Origin: JBBRVP01 sp038246785
GTDB taxonomy: Bacteria; Actinomycetota; Actinomycetes; Jiangellales; Jiangellaceae
DNA: 64,000 bases
NCBI GenBank assembly: GCA_038246785.1
Contig: JBBRVP010000016.1
Coordinates: 1 to 64,000 of the forward strand
Direction: 5' to 3'
Below, in pieces: positions 7,030 to 15,182 of the stretch. The translations under genes were made by a program, and so were the position numbers. A model generated the notes under the pieces. The model was not told where the DNA came from. It saw only the letters and a list, made by a program, of their open reading frames with translations, and ran no database searches. Within the stretch, counting starts at the first letter, position 1; each line of letters opens with the position of its first letter.

Positions 7030-9171
7030 TCAGTCGCGGTGCACGCCCTCGGCCGCGCCGAAGGTCTCGCCCTCAACCCCGCGCCGAACGGGCCGGCGAA
7101 GGTCCCGCCGATGACCGAGGTGCTCCAGCCAGCCGACGAGCTGCCGGTGCACGGCATCCGCCCCGACGATCCGCTCCGGAGGCGGGGGCAGGGCGACCGG
7201 CCACACGAGCAGCGCCCGGTCCTGCCAGCCGCCCAGACCGCCGTGGCAGCCCACGAGGCCCTCGAACGCGGCCACCTCCCCGGTGGCGGGCTCGAGCAGG
7301 CTGTTGACGGCGATGTCAGGGCTCTCCGGCATCGATGCGGCACGCAGGACGAAAGCGGAGGCGTCCGCGCCGAACGGCTCCAGGGGGTCGCGCCCGGTGA
7401 CTACCCCGTTCCGTAGCCCGTGCCGGCCGTCCTTGCCGATCACCACGGGGCCGTCCGGGCCGGCGACGACCACGAAGGAGATGCCCTCGTGGGCGACGAG
7501 GCCGGGTACGAGCGCGGGGAAGCGGTCATCCAGCTCCGCGAGCGTCCAGCGGTGGCGCTCGCCTGCCACGTAGACCAGACCTAGGTTGCCAGAGCCGAAG
7601 ACGAGCAGCGGTGCGACCGACGCCGAGGAGGCATCGCCCGTGGCCGCCTGGGCCGCGGCCTCCTGGGTGCGCGCTGCCTTCCGGGTGGCTGAGGAGCCCG
7701 AGAGCAGTACCTTGCCGGCGACCATCTGGTCCTCGTCGCCCTGGCCCACCATCGCATCGACGCGGGCAGCCCCCTCGGTGTTGACCTGCGCCGCCGCAAC
7801 CCCGACGCCGGCCAGCCGGCTCACCACCTGCGGCAGGTCCTCGCCGAAACGGTCGGCGAACACCTCCCCCTGCGACTGCCCGTGGTCGGAGAGCACGACG
7901 ATCTGGTAGCGCCGCGGGGCAAGGCTCGCCACCTGCTCGAGCTGTGCCAGCACGCCATCGAGCCCCACGAGGGCAGCCAGCGACTCCGGACGCATGATGC
8001 CCGCGTGGTGCGCCACCGCGTCGTAGTCGACGTAGTCGACGTAGATGCTGCGGGTGCCGCGCAGCATCTCCTCGGCGACCGTGACGGTGTTGAAGTCCCG
8101 CATGACGCCGTTGAGAGCGGCCCGCTCGACAGCGAAGCTCCAGCCACGATGCACCCGCGGCCGCATGTCCTGCCGGACCTGCCGACGCGCCTGGAACCGT
8201 TCGCGGACGATCTCGCTGATCGTCCGCGAGATCCCGCGGGCGAACCCTTCCGGGCTGGCCAGGAAGCGGTTGAAGGCGCGCCGTCCCCCGGCCGCCTTGG
8301 CGGCCGCCCCGGCCGAGCTCATCGTGGCGAAGGCGACCGGGGCGTCCCCGCTGAACAGATTGCTGACCGAGACCCCGCCGTCGACCAGCAGTCCCAGGCC
8401 GTCGGAGTGGGCCGCCTCGATGTCGGCGGCGTCCTTCGGGCGGTTGGCGACGAACACCCGTCCGGTGGAGCGGTCCACCCACCGGAAGGCCGGTATGCCC
8501 TCGATCGTCCCGTGCAGGATGCCCATCTGGCTGGCCGGCGTGGTCGCCGGCAGCATCGGGGTCCACTCCTGCATCCGGTACTCGCCGCTGCGGATCCACC
8601 GCGAGAGCGTGGGCAGCGTCCCGCCCATGACGCCCCACTGCAGGACGGGATAGGGGACCCCGTCCAGCTGCACGAAGACGATCCCGGTCACCTCCGGGTC
8701 CGCGACGGTGGCATGGCCACGGCGAGCCCGGCGAACGAGCTCGGCGACGAGCGCACCGTCGGTTCCGGCAGTCAGGGCCCACCCGACGAGCGTGGCCACG
8801 GCGGCCACGATCCAGCTCGCCCAGAAGGCCGCCCAGAAGGAGCTGATCGCGACGTCGGGGACCACTCGGAACGCGACGTAGATGACGAGTGCCTGGCCGA
8901 ACAGAGCCAGCAGCACCGCGCCCGGCCAGCCGAGCAGTGTGGCCAGCGCGACCAGGGCGGGGCGCAGCAGCGCGCCCACGATTGCCACGGCAACGGCCAC
9001 GAGGAGCAGCGCTCCCCAGCCGCCGACGGTGATGCCCGGCAGCAGCCAGTCGGCTAGGGCCGTGCCGCAGACGGCGGCGACGAAGGCCACCAACGCCCGC
9101 CCGAGGTCGCTGCGATGTGGACGGGCCAGGACCCGGGCTAGTGCCGTCCTGCCCCCGCCTCGCCCCGTCAC
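7030..9171 (-). CDS. Phage-holin-like membrane domain fused to type I phosphodiesterase/alkaline phosphatase
   Basis: Fusion protein of 713 residues. Residues about 22-135 hold four transmembrane helices of the phage_holin_4_2 (YvlD-like) type, with DWLLPGITVGGWGALLLVAV and LRPALVALATLLGWPGAVLL. From about residue 165 an alkaline-phosphatase superfamily domain follows: IVFVQLDGVPYPVL (first metal-binding Asp), MLPATTPASQMGILHG (nucleophile region), YVDYDAVAHHAG, IVVLSDHGQSQG (second metal site) and VGCHGGLGGWQDRALLVWP near the C-terminus (third site). Predicted to sit in the membrane with the phosphodiesterase outside or inside; substrate unknown. GTG start at 9171. It is divergent from the DUF2252 gene across a 305-bp gap containing a 70-bp two-hairpin element. 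A fragment of a paralogue is present near 62681. Confidence 0.85.
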   Translation of the reverse strand: MTGRGGGRTALARVLARPHRSDLGRALVAFVAAVCGTALADWLLPGITVGGWGALLLVAVAVAIVGALLRPALVALATLLGWPGAVLLALFGQALVIYVAFRVVPDVAISSFWAAFWASWIVAAVATLVGWALTAGTDGALVAELVRRARRGHATVADPEVTGIVFVQLDGVPYPVLQWGVMGGTLPTLSRWIRSGEYRMQEWTPMLPATTPASQMGILHGTIEGIPAFRWVDRSTGRVFVANRPKDAADIEAAHSDGLGLLVDGGVSVSNLFSGDAPVAFATMSSAGAAAKAAGGRRAFNRFLASPEGFARGISRTISEIVRERFQARRQVRQDMRPRVHRGWSFAVERAALNGVMRDFNTVTVAEEMLRGTRSIYVDYVDYDAVAHHAGIMRPESLAALVGLDGVLAQLEQVASLAPRRYQIVVLSDHGQSQGEVFADRFGEDLPQVVSRLAGVGVAAAQVNTEGAARVDAMVGQGDEDQMVAGKVLLSGSSATRKAARTQEAAAQAATGDASSASVAPLLVFGSGNLGLVYVAGERHRWTLAELDDRFPALVPGLVAHEGISFVVVAGPDGPVVIGKDGRHGLRNGVVTGRDPLEPFGADASAFVLRAASMPESPDIAVNSLLEPATGEVAAFEGLVGCHGGLGGWQDRALLVWPVALPPPPERIVGADAVHRQLVGWLEHLGHRRDLRRPVRRGVEGETFGAAEGVHRD

Positions 9172-9336
9172 CGGCCCACCCGACCCGTCGACCGCGGCCT
9201 GCGAGGTCCGGCGAGGATCTCCTGCAGGCTCATGGACGACCGGTCCCTTCGATGGGCGAACACTGAAGTCGGACCGACGATGCCACGTCCGCTGAGATCA
9301 GCATCACCCCATGGGGGGCATCGCGGGGCCCTCCCT

Positions 9337-9406
9337 CGCCGTACTCCCCCTTCCCGACCCCTGCAGGGCGCGGCAAGGGGGTGTTGATCACGTTAACGTG
9401 ATCAAC
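9337..9406 (+). repeat. 70-bp two-hairpin palindromic element, copy 1
   Basis: The 70 bases match 22141-22210 at 68 positions, same orientation. The first part can form a hairpin from CCCCCTTCCCG against CGGCAAGGGGG (one mismatch here, perfect in copy 2) with CTGCAG in the loop. The second part (9383-9406) is a perfect 24-bp dyad made of GTTGATCACGTT and its exact reverse complement, with no loop. It lies between two divergent genes, 71 bp before the DUF2252 start, so a simple terminator role is unlikely; a shared operator or mobile repeat fits better. The rest of 9172-9476 shows nothing I recognise. Confidence 0.85.
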
Positions 9407-9476
9407 AAGCGCCCAACCGGCTGGCTCATCCGGGCGGAGGGATGCGCGCGGACGCGAACGGGCATGTCCTGGCGGC

Positions 9477-10907
9477 GTGACGAAGACCCGTGCGCCTGCG
9501 ATCCGCGCGCTCCCCACCGTCAAAGAGCGCCGGGCCAGGGGCGCGGCGGCGCGGGTCCGGGTGCCGCGCGAGGAGCACGCCGCGTACTCCCCCGCCGCGG
9601 GGCGCGCGGATCCCGTCGCAATCCTGGAGAGTCAGGCGAGGTCCCGGGTGCCGGAGCTGGTGCCCATCCGCTACGGCCGGATGCTGGTGTCGCCGTTCGC
9701 GTTCTACCGCGGTGCGGCCGCCGTCATGACGGCTGACCTCGCGCCAACACCGGTGTCCGGGATCACGACTCAGATCTGTGGTGACGCGCACCTGATGAAC
9801 TTCGGTCTGTTCGGGTCACCCGAGCGATCGATGCTCTTCGACATCAACGACTTCGACGAGACCTACCCCGGACCCTGGGAGTGGGACGTCAAGCGGCTCG
9901 CTGCGAGCCTGGTCGTCGCCGCTCGCGGACGAGGCTTCGCGGCCAAGCAGACGCGCTCGACCGTCGCCGGCGCCGTGCGCCGGTACCGTGAGGCGATGAT
10001 CGAGTTCGCCGCGATGGGCAACCTCGACGTCTGGTACGCCCGGGCCGACGTCGACCGGCTGCGCGACATGCTCGCCGACCAGCTCAGCAAGGTCCAGCGC
10101 AACCGGCTGAAGCGAGCCACGGACAAGGCCCACGCGCGCGACAGCGTGCATGCGCTGGCGAAGCTGACGACCTCGGTGGACGGCGGCTGGCGGATCAACG
10201 CGGATCCCCCCTTCATCATGCCGGTCTCCGCGCTGCTGCCACGGGCCGCCGGGCAGCGGTTCACCACGCAGGTCGCCGAGCTGACCGCCCGCTACCGCGC
10301 GACCCTCGACCACGACCGTGGCGTGCTCCTGGACCAGTACGAGTTCGTCGACCTCGCCCGCAAGGTCGTCGGCGTCGGCAGCGTCGGCACGCGGTCCTGG
10401 ATCCTGTTGCTGCGGGGGCGAGACACCAACGACCCGTTGTTCCTCCAGGTCAAGGAGGCGCAGCGCTCCGTCCTCGCCGACTACCTGGAGGAGCCGACCC
10501 GGCCCTGCGCCAACGAGGGCGAACGGGTGGTCTTCGGCCAGCGGCTCATGCAGGCCGCCAGCGACATCTTCCTCGGCTGGGTGCCTGTCGAAGCCACCAT
10601 CGACGGTCAGCCGCGAGACTTCTACGTCCGCCAGCTCCGGGACTGGAAGGGGTCCGCCGATATCGACCAGATGGTGCCGGCCGGCCTCGACGCGTACGCG
10701 GGAGTGTGCGCATGGACCCTCGCGCGGGCCCACGCGCGATCCGGTGACCGCATCGCGATCGCCGCGTATCTCGGCAAGTCGCGCGCGTTCGACGTGGCGG
10801 TCGCCGACTTCGCCGAGCGCTACGCCGACCAGAACGAGCGCGACCACTCCGCGCTGGCCGCGGCGGCTCAGGCCGGTCGCATCAGCACCGCCACACGCCT
10901 GGAGTGA
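9477..10907 (+). CDS. DUF2252 domain protein
   Basis: Protein of 476 residues, standard length for DUF2252. Early landmarks are LVPIRYGRMLVSPFAFYRGA, then ICGDAHLMNFGLFGSPER and FDINDFDETYPGPWEWDVKR. This GDxHLxNFG / D-F-D-E pattern resembles the phosphotransferase (APH/kinase-like) nucleotide-binding loops, and the family is thought to be kinase-like but has no proven activity. Later blocks include VGVGSVGTRSWILLLRGRD, FLQVKEAQ and FYVRQLRDWKGS. GTG start (MTKTRAPA). In actinobacteria DUF2252 genes often sit beside stress genes; here it lies between the holin-phosphodiesterase and the LuxR regulators. Confidence 0.88.
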   Translation: MTKTRAPAIRALPTVKERRARGAAARVRVPREEHAAYSPAAGRADPVAILESQARSRVPELVPIRYGRMLVSPFAFYRGAAAVMTADLAPTPVSGITTQICGDAHLMNFGLFGSPERSMLFDINDFDETYPGPWEWDVKRLAASLVVAARGRGFAAKQTRSTVAGAVRRYREAMIEFAAMGNLDVWYARADVDRLRDMLADQLSKVQRNRLKRATDKAHARDSVHALAKLTTSVDGGWRINADPPFIMPVSALLPRAAGQRFTTQVAELTARYRATLDHDRGVLLDQYEFVDLARKVVGVGSVGTRSWILLLRGRDTNDPLFLQVKEAQRSVLADYLEEPTRPCANEGERVVFGQRLMQAASDIFLGWVPVEATIDGQPRDFYVRQLRDWKGSADIDQMVPAGLDAYAGVCAWTLARAHARSGDRIAIAAYLGKSRAFDVAVADFAERYADQNERDHSALAAAAQAGRISTATRLE

Positions 10908-10938
10908 TTCGACCGAAGCGTCCCGTCGCCCCTCGAGC

Positions 10939-11415
10939 TCACTCCGGAGTGCGTACGGGTGCGCCGATGCGGCGCAGGCTGACTAGTTCCACATCGTGCG
11001 CCCCCAGAATGGCGAGCAGGCAGGCGAGGTCCTGCGGGCCGGCTGGGCGGAAGCACCAGACGTTCGAGTCCGCCGCGGCGGCACTGGCCACGTCGGCAAG
11101 GGCGCTCCGGAGCACCGGACCCAGGAACCCGCGGATCGACACCTCGTAGTCCGTCGGCCGACTCGCACCCGGGCCGGCATGGGCAGCGGTCTGGGCCGAG
11201 CTCGAGGCTTGGTCCCCACCAACGCGGCGCACCTCGACGAGCTCGAGTCCGTACGCCCCCAGCCGGTCGAGCAGCCCGTGCAGGGCCTGCTGGTCGACCG
11301 CGCCCGTGGTGAGGACCGTCTGCGCGGGCTCCTCGACTGCGGTAGCGAGCAGCTCGTCGAGCAGCTCGTCGGGGACGGGTCCATCCACCCGCACCTCGTA
11401 CGCCTGAGTACCCAT
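10939..11415 (-). CDS. Uncharacterised protein with two tandem copies of a small alpha/beta domain
   Basis: About 158 residues with a clear internal duplication. Repeat 1 starts YEVRVDGPVPDELLDELLA and ends LLDRLGAYGLELVEVRRV; repeat 2 starts YEVSIRGFLGPVLRSALAD and ends LLAILGAHDVELVSLRRI. An alanine/serine-rich linker with several Gln/His joins them. The pattern of each repeat (strand, helix, strand, helix, strand) suggests a ferredoxin-like half. ATG at 11415 (MGTQAYEV) is chosen; an in-frame ATG at 11424 is equally possible. Longer upstream extension would run into the divergent LuxR gene. Not assignable to a named family by me. Convergent with DUF2252, 31 bp between stops. Confidence 0.7.
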   Translation of the reverse strand: MGTQAYEVRVDGPVPDELLDELLATAVEEPAQTVLTTGAVDQQALHGLLDRLGAYGLELVEVRRVGGDQASSSAQTAAHAGPGASRPTDYEVSIRGFLGPVLRSALADVASAAAADSNVWCFRPAGPQDLACLLAILGAHDVELVSLRRIGAPVRTPE

Positions 11416-11626
11416 CAGCCCCATCCGATTGTTCCGCCACCCGGCGCATGGCCCCACCTTCGCGGAGCGACTAGACTCCCGCGTCGTCCGCCGAGGATGA
11501 CCGACCACCCCGTCACCTCGGCTTTCACCCAACCTGGTCGATGACGCGCCGTCCCGTGGCGACGAGAGTCGGGTCGAGGCACCGGGCTCCACACCGAGCG
11601 GACACACCGCAGCAGCAGGGAGAGGC

Positions 11627-14197
11627 GTGAGCGGCACCGGAACGGCCAGCACGGTCCGGCGAAGCGGCGAGCCGGCCACGCTGCCACTGCTCGCAACGAA
11701 GTTGCTCCCGCCGCAACCCCCGGTCCAGCTCGTCCCGCGACAGCGGTTGATCGAGCTGGTGAAGCGCGGAGTCGGCCGCACGCCGCTCACCCTGCTCAGC
11801 GCGCCCGCCGGATCGGGCAAGACGATCCTCGCCGCCGCCTGGGCGGCCGACCCGGACGAGACGTCGCCCGTTGCGTGGCTGACGCTGGACGACGGGGACA
11901 ACCAGCCGGGAGTCTTCTGGTCCTATGTGCTGGAGGCGCTGACCCGCCACGGCGTCATCCCCGCCAGCACTGTCCGCCCCACCCACGCCGAGGCGGTCGA
12001 CCTGGCGTTCGTCACCCATCTGGGCGTCGCGCTGCAGGCGCGCGAGGAGCCGGTCGTCCTCGTGCTCGACGACGTCGAGCGCTTGAAGGGGCAGCAGGTC
12101 CTGCGCGAGCTCGACCTGCTGCTGCGCTGCGCGGGACCGGCCTTGCGGCTCGTGCTGGTCACCCGCACCGATCCCCTGCTCCCCCTGCACCGCTACCGGC
12201 TCGGCGGCACGATCACCGAGATCCGGCTCAGAGACCTCGCCTTCACTGCCCCGGAGGTGACGGCGATGCTCGAGGCGCATGGCGTCCGGTCCCCGGAGCT
12301 CGCGACGCAGCTCCTTCTCGACCGCACCGAGGGGTGGGCGGCCGGCGTGCGGCTGGCCGCGATGGCCCTGCAGGACATCGATGCCTCGTCCTCCGTCGCG
12401 GACGAACTGGCGGCCTGCCTGGGGCCGCGGGACTCCATCCTGGCGGAGTACCTCGTCGCGGAGGTGCTGCAGGCGATGCCTACCGACGTGCGCCAGTTCC
12501 TCCTCCGGACCAGCGTCGCCGCCGAGCTGACGCCGGGACTCGCCGATGCACTCACCGGGCGCACAGACGCGGACCTGCTGCTGCTGGCGCTGGCCCGCAG
12601 CAATGCGTTCGTCCAGAGAGTGCAGGGGGCGCCTGCCTGCTATCGGGTGCACCCCCTCTTCCGCGCTTTCCTGGTCGCTCTGCTGGGACACGAGTCGCCC
12701 GAGGACGTGCCCGTCCTGCACCGTCGCGCATCGCAGTGGTTCGCGACTGTGGGCGAGGTCGACGAGGCGGTCCACCACGCCGTCACGGCCGGAGAGTGGA
12801 CCGAGGCAGCCCGGCTCGTCGTGGACCAGCTGGCGATCGGCCGGCTCGTCCTGCTCGCCCCCGCCGGCTCGACACTGTTGCAACGCCTGGCTCGAATGCC
12901 CGACGGCGTGGTCACACCGGAGGCTGTCGTAGTCCGCGCCGGCCTCGAGCTGGCCGCTGCGGGGACCGGCGACTGCGCGGACGCCCTGACCGGGCTCGGC
13001 TCCGGGTCGACTGCCTGGGGACCCGCCCTGCGGGCCAGCGTCGAGGTCACCCGGACCGCCTGCTGCGCCGCGAACGGCGACGCTCGGGAAACGCTCGCCG
13101 CAGCCCGCCGTGGGTTGCAGGCACTTGACGCTCTTCCCGCCGGCCAAGCCGCCGCCCACCCCGAGCTGCGGGTCCTGGTCCAGCACGCCGCGGGTTGCGC
13201 CCACCTGCGCGCAGGAGACTTCGACAGCGCCTGTGGCAGCCTGGTCGACGCGCTCGTCCCCGCGGCAGCCACCGGTTGCGAGGCCGCCCGCCTGCGCTGC
13301 CTCGCCATGCTGGCGCTGGCCGAGGCGTGCCGAGGACGGCTGTCACGTGCCGAGGAGATCGCCTCGACCGCACGGCGGTTCGCCGAGGAGTCGGGCGTGA
13401 TGGCCGGACGGCGGCCGGCGGCTATCCCGCTCGCCCTCGCCTGGGTGGCCCTGGAGCGCCAGGACCTCGCCACTGCTCGTCAGGAGTTGCAGCTGGCCGG
13501 AGACGTCACCGAGACCGGAACCGACGAGCTGCTGGCATCGCTGGCACGCCTCCTGCAGGTGCGGCTGCGCCGCGACCGCGGCGACCGCGACGCCGCGCGC
13601 AGGCTGCTCGCGGAGGACCCGGTCCCCACAGCGTGGTTGCGCCCGCTGCTGACCGCCGAGGGCCACGCGCTCGACCCGTCGGTAGCCGGCGCCCAGCCCA
13701 CCGCCCCGACTTCGGACGACGACCCGGACCACCCGCTGGGCTCGCGCGTCGGCATCGAGCTGGCACGGGCGCACTGGCACCTCGCGCACGCCGATCCGCG
13801 CGCCGGTCGTGCTGCCCTGCTCCGCGCGCTGCGGCTGTCCGAGCCGCAGGCGATGCGCCGCCCGTTCGCGCACGCCGCCCCTCCGGTGCGTCGGCTGATG
13901 AGGACCGACGCGTCGGTTTCCTCCCGGACCGGGTGGATTACCGACAACTCGCAGTCGGGCGCTCACCCGACCGCTGGCTCCGGGGACGCTGCCCCGCTCG
14001 TCGTGCAGCCGCTGTCCCCCAAGGAGACCGAGGTCCTCAGCCTGCTGTCGGCACTGCTGACCACCGAGGAGATCGCAAACCGCATGTTCATCTCGGTGAA
14101 CACCGTCAAGACGCACGTACGGAGCATCCTGCGCAAGCTGTCCGCGTCACGCCGCAACGAAGCGATCCGGCGCGCTCGTCAGCTCCACCTGATCTGA
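11627..14197 (+). CDS. MalT-type LuxR transcriptional regulator (STAND ATPase), 1
   Basis: Large regulator of 856 residues built like MalT. An N-terminal motif LLATKLLPPQPPVQLVPRQR precedes a P-loop APAGSGKT (residues 59-66), Walker B VVLVLDDVERL, and the STAND sensor region VTRTDPLLPLHRYRLGGTI. A long TPR-like helical middle section follows. The C-terminal 65 residues form a LuxR HTH (LSPKETEVLSLLSALLTTEE, then NRMFISVNTVKTHVRSILRK). Such proteins bind ATP and an inducer, oligomerise and activate RNA polymerase. GTG start with GGGAGAGGC just upstream. It faces the SHOCT gene (13 bp between stops) and lies 2.6 kb from a second regulator of the same class, so both may govern the island. Confidence 0.9.
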   Translation: MSGTGTASTVRRSGEPATLPLLATKLLPPQPPVQLVPRQRLIELVKRGVGRTPLTLLSAPAGSGKTILAAAWAADPDETSPVAWLTLDDGDNQPGVFWSYVLEALTRHGVIPASTVRPTHAEAVDLAFVTHLGVALQAREEPVVLVLDDVERLKGQQVLRELDLLLRCAGPALRLVLVTRTDPLLPLHRYRLGGTITEIRLRDLAFTAPEVTAMLEAHGVRSPELATQLLLDRTEGWAAGVRLAAMALQDIDASSSVADELAACLGPRDSILAEYLVAEVLQAMPTDVRQFLLRTSVAAELTPGLADALTGRTDADLLLLALARSNAFVQRVQGAPACYRVHPLFRAFLVALLGHESPEDVPVLHRRASQWFATVGEVDEAVHHAVTAGEWTEAARLVVDQLAIGRLVLLAPAGSTLLQRLARMPDGVVTPEAVVVRAGLELAAAGTGDCADALTGLGSGSTAWGPALRASVEVTRTACCAANGDARETLAAARRGLQALDALPAGQAAAHPELRVLVQHAAGCAHLRAGDFDSACGSLVDALVPAAATGCEAARLRCLAMLALAEACRGRLSRAEEIASTARRFAEESGVMAGRRPAAIPLALAWVALERQDLATARQELQLAGDVTETGTDELLASLARLLQVRLRRDRGDRDAARRLLAEDPVPTAWLRPLLTAEGHALDPSVAGAQPTAPTSDDDPDHPLGSRVGIELARAHWHLAHADPRAGRAALLRALRLSEPQAMRRPFAHAAPPVRRLMRTDASVSSRTGWITDNSQSGAHPTAGSGDAAPLVVQPLSPKETEVLSLLSALLTTEEIANRMFISVNTVKTHVRSILRKLSASRRNEAIRRARQLHLI

Positions 14198-14210
14198 GCC
14201 GCACCGGGCG

Positions 14211-14501
14211 TCAGGATCCGAGGACGCGCGCCTTCTGCGCCTCGAACTCGGCGTCGGTCAACACCCCTTGTTCCTTGAGTGCGGCCAGCTCCTTCAGCTG
14301 GGAGACGACGTCGCCCATCCCGGATCCGGCCGGTGCGGCAGGCGGCGGCGGGGCCGCGTACACCACCTGCTGCGGAGGCGGCTCCTGCACCTGCTCCTGT
14401 TGTGCCCAACGACCGGCCTGCCGGCGCGACACCCGGTTGGAGACGGCGGTCGCGGTCCCGGCCACGACGGCGGTGCGGGCGACCCCGCGGATCAGACCCA
14501 T
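14211..14501 (-). CDS. SHOCT-domain protein
   Basis: Protein of 96 residues. The N-terminal 30 residues (MGLIRGVARTAVVAGTATAV, then SNRVSRRQAGRW) resemble the small basic protein at 6164-6319. A Gln/Pro-rich linker (EPPPQQVVYAAPPPPAAP) leads to a C-terminal SHOCT domain: LKELAALKEQGVLTDAEFEA followed by QKARVLGS. SHOCT is a short helical domain found at the ends of many bacterial membrane or secreted proteins, perhaps for oligomerisation. It is directly upstream of nothing on its strand but follows the DUF6325 gene at 14549 by 47 bp, so the two form a DUF6325-SHOCT pair. GAGAGGAACGAG precedes the ATG. Confidence 0.85.
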   Translation of the reverse strand: MGLIRGVARTAVVAGTATAVSNRVSRRQAGRWAQQEQVQEPPPQQVVYAAPPPPAAPAGSGMGDVVSQLKELAALKEQGVLTDAEFEAQKARVLGS

Positions 14502-14548
14502 GACTCGTTCCTCTCGTCAGGCGGTTGCGTGGCAGCGGCGGCTAGGTG

Positions 14549-14989
14549 TCAGGCGGGGGTCTCGGCGGCTTCGAGCGCTGCGAGCACCGCCTGGACCGGG
14601 ATGCGCCCGCTGGCAACGAGCTGTCCGCCCGAGCGGCGCAGGGCTGCGGCGAACGGTGCCGCCCACACGTTCTCGTACACCACCACCCCCGCCGAGCTTC
14701 CCGGCTCGATCACACCGGCAGCGTCGCGGATGTCGTCGTCGTCGAGCAGGCCCGACGACGCGCCGGCGAACACCGTGAGGTCGAGGTCACCTCCGCCGTC
14801 CTCCGAGATGGTCATGACCTCGACCGAGCCATCGACGTCCTTGCGCACGAAGACGAGGTCGAGGATCCGGATGATTCCCCGCTCGACCAGGTCGACCAGC
14901 AGCGGCAGCGCCTCGCCGGTCATCCGATTGCCTGGGAACTCGACCACGAGGTAGTCGATGGGCCCCGTTTCGGCCAAGTCGTCGCTCAT
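14549..14989 (-). CDS. DUF6325 family protein, copy 2
   Basis: Protein of 146 residues, paralogous to the one at 5704. It has the family start TGPIDYLVVEFPGNRMTGEA, the middle strand IRILDLVFVRKDVDGSVEV, and the C-terminal AGVVVYENVWAAPFAAALRR plus SGGQLVASGRIPVQ. The acidic insert EDGGGDLDLTVFAGASSGLL, with a following DDDD run, is longer than in copy 1. ATG at 14989 is supported by AAGGGGTGG just upstream; the frame continues to 15103 but that part is arginine-rich and has no conserved features. Unlike copy 1, its downstream partner retains the SHOCT domain. Function unknown. Confidence 0.85.
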   Translation of the reverse strand: MSDDLAETGPIDYLVVEFPGNRMTGEALPLLVDLVERGIIRILDLVFVRKDVDGSVEVMTISEDGGGDLDLTVFAGASSGLLDDDDIRDAAGVIEPGSSAGVVVYENVWAAPFAAALRRSGGQLVASGRIPVQAVLAALEAAETPA

Positions 14990-15132
14990 GTCCACCCCTT
15001 CGTCGAGCCGCGCAGCGGCATCCCGGCCGTTGCCACCGCTACGCTCACAGCGCCACAGATCCGTCGCGTCATCCATGGCGGATGAGCGACGCCGGTAGAC
15101 CACGCCGGTCGGCGCCGACCTGTGCCGACGAT

Positions 15133-15151
15133 GCGGGACCGAAGGTCCCGC
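15133..15151. promoter_or_regulatory. Perfect 8-bp dyad upstream of the second LuxR gene
   Basis: GCGGGACC and GGTCCCGC are separated by GAA. The dyad lies in the 193-bp divergent gap between the DUF6325 gene and the LuxR gene, ending 32 bp before the GTG. It may be an operator or a short leader hairpin; no protein can be assigned. Confidence 0.4.
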
Positions 15152-15182
15152 TTCCGAACTCGAACAGAAGGGGCGGCCGACG

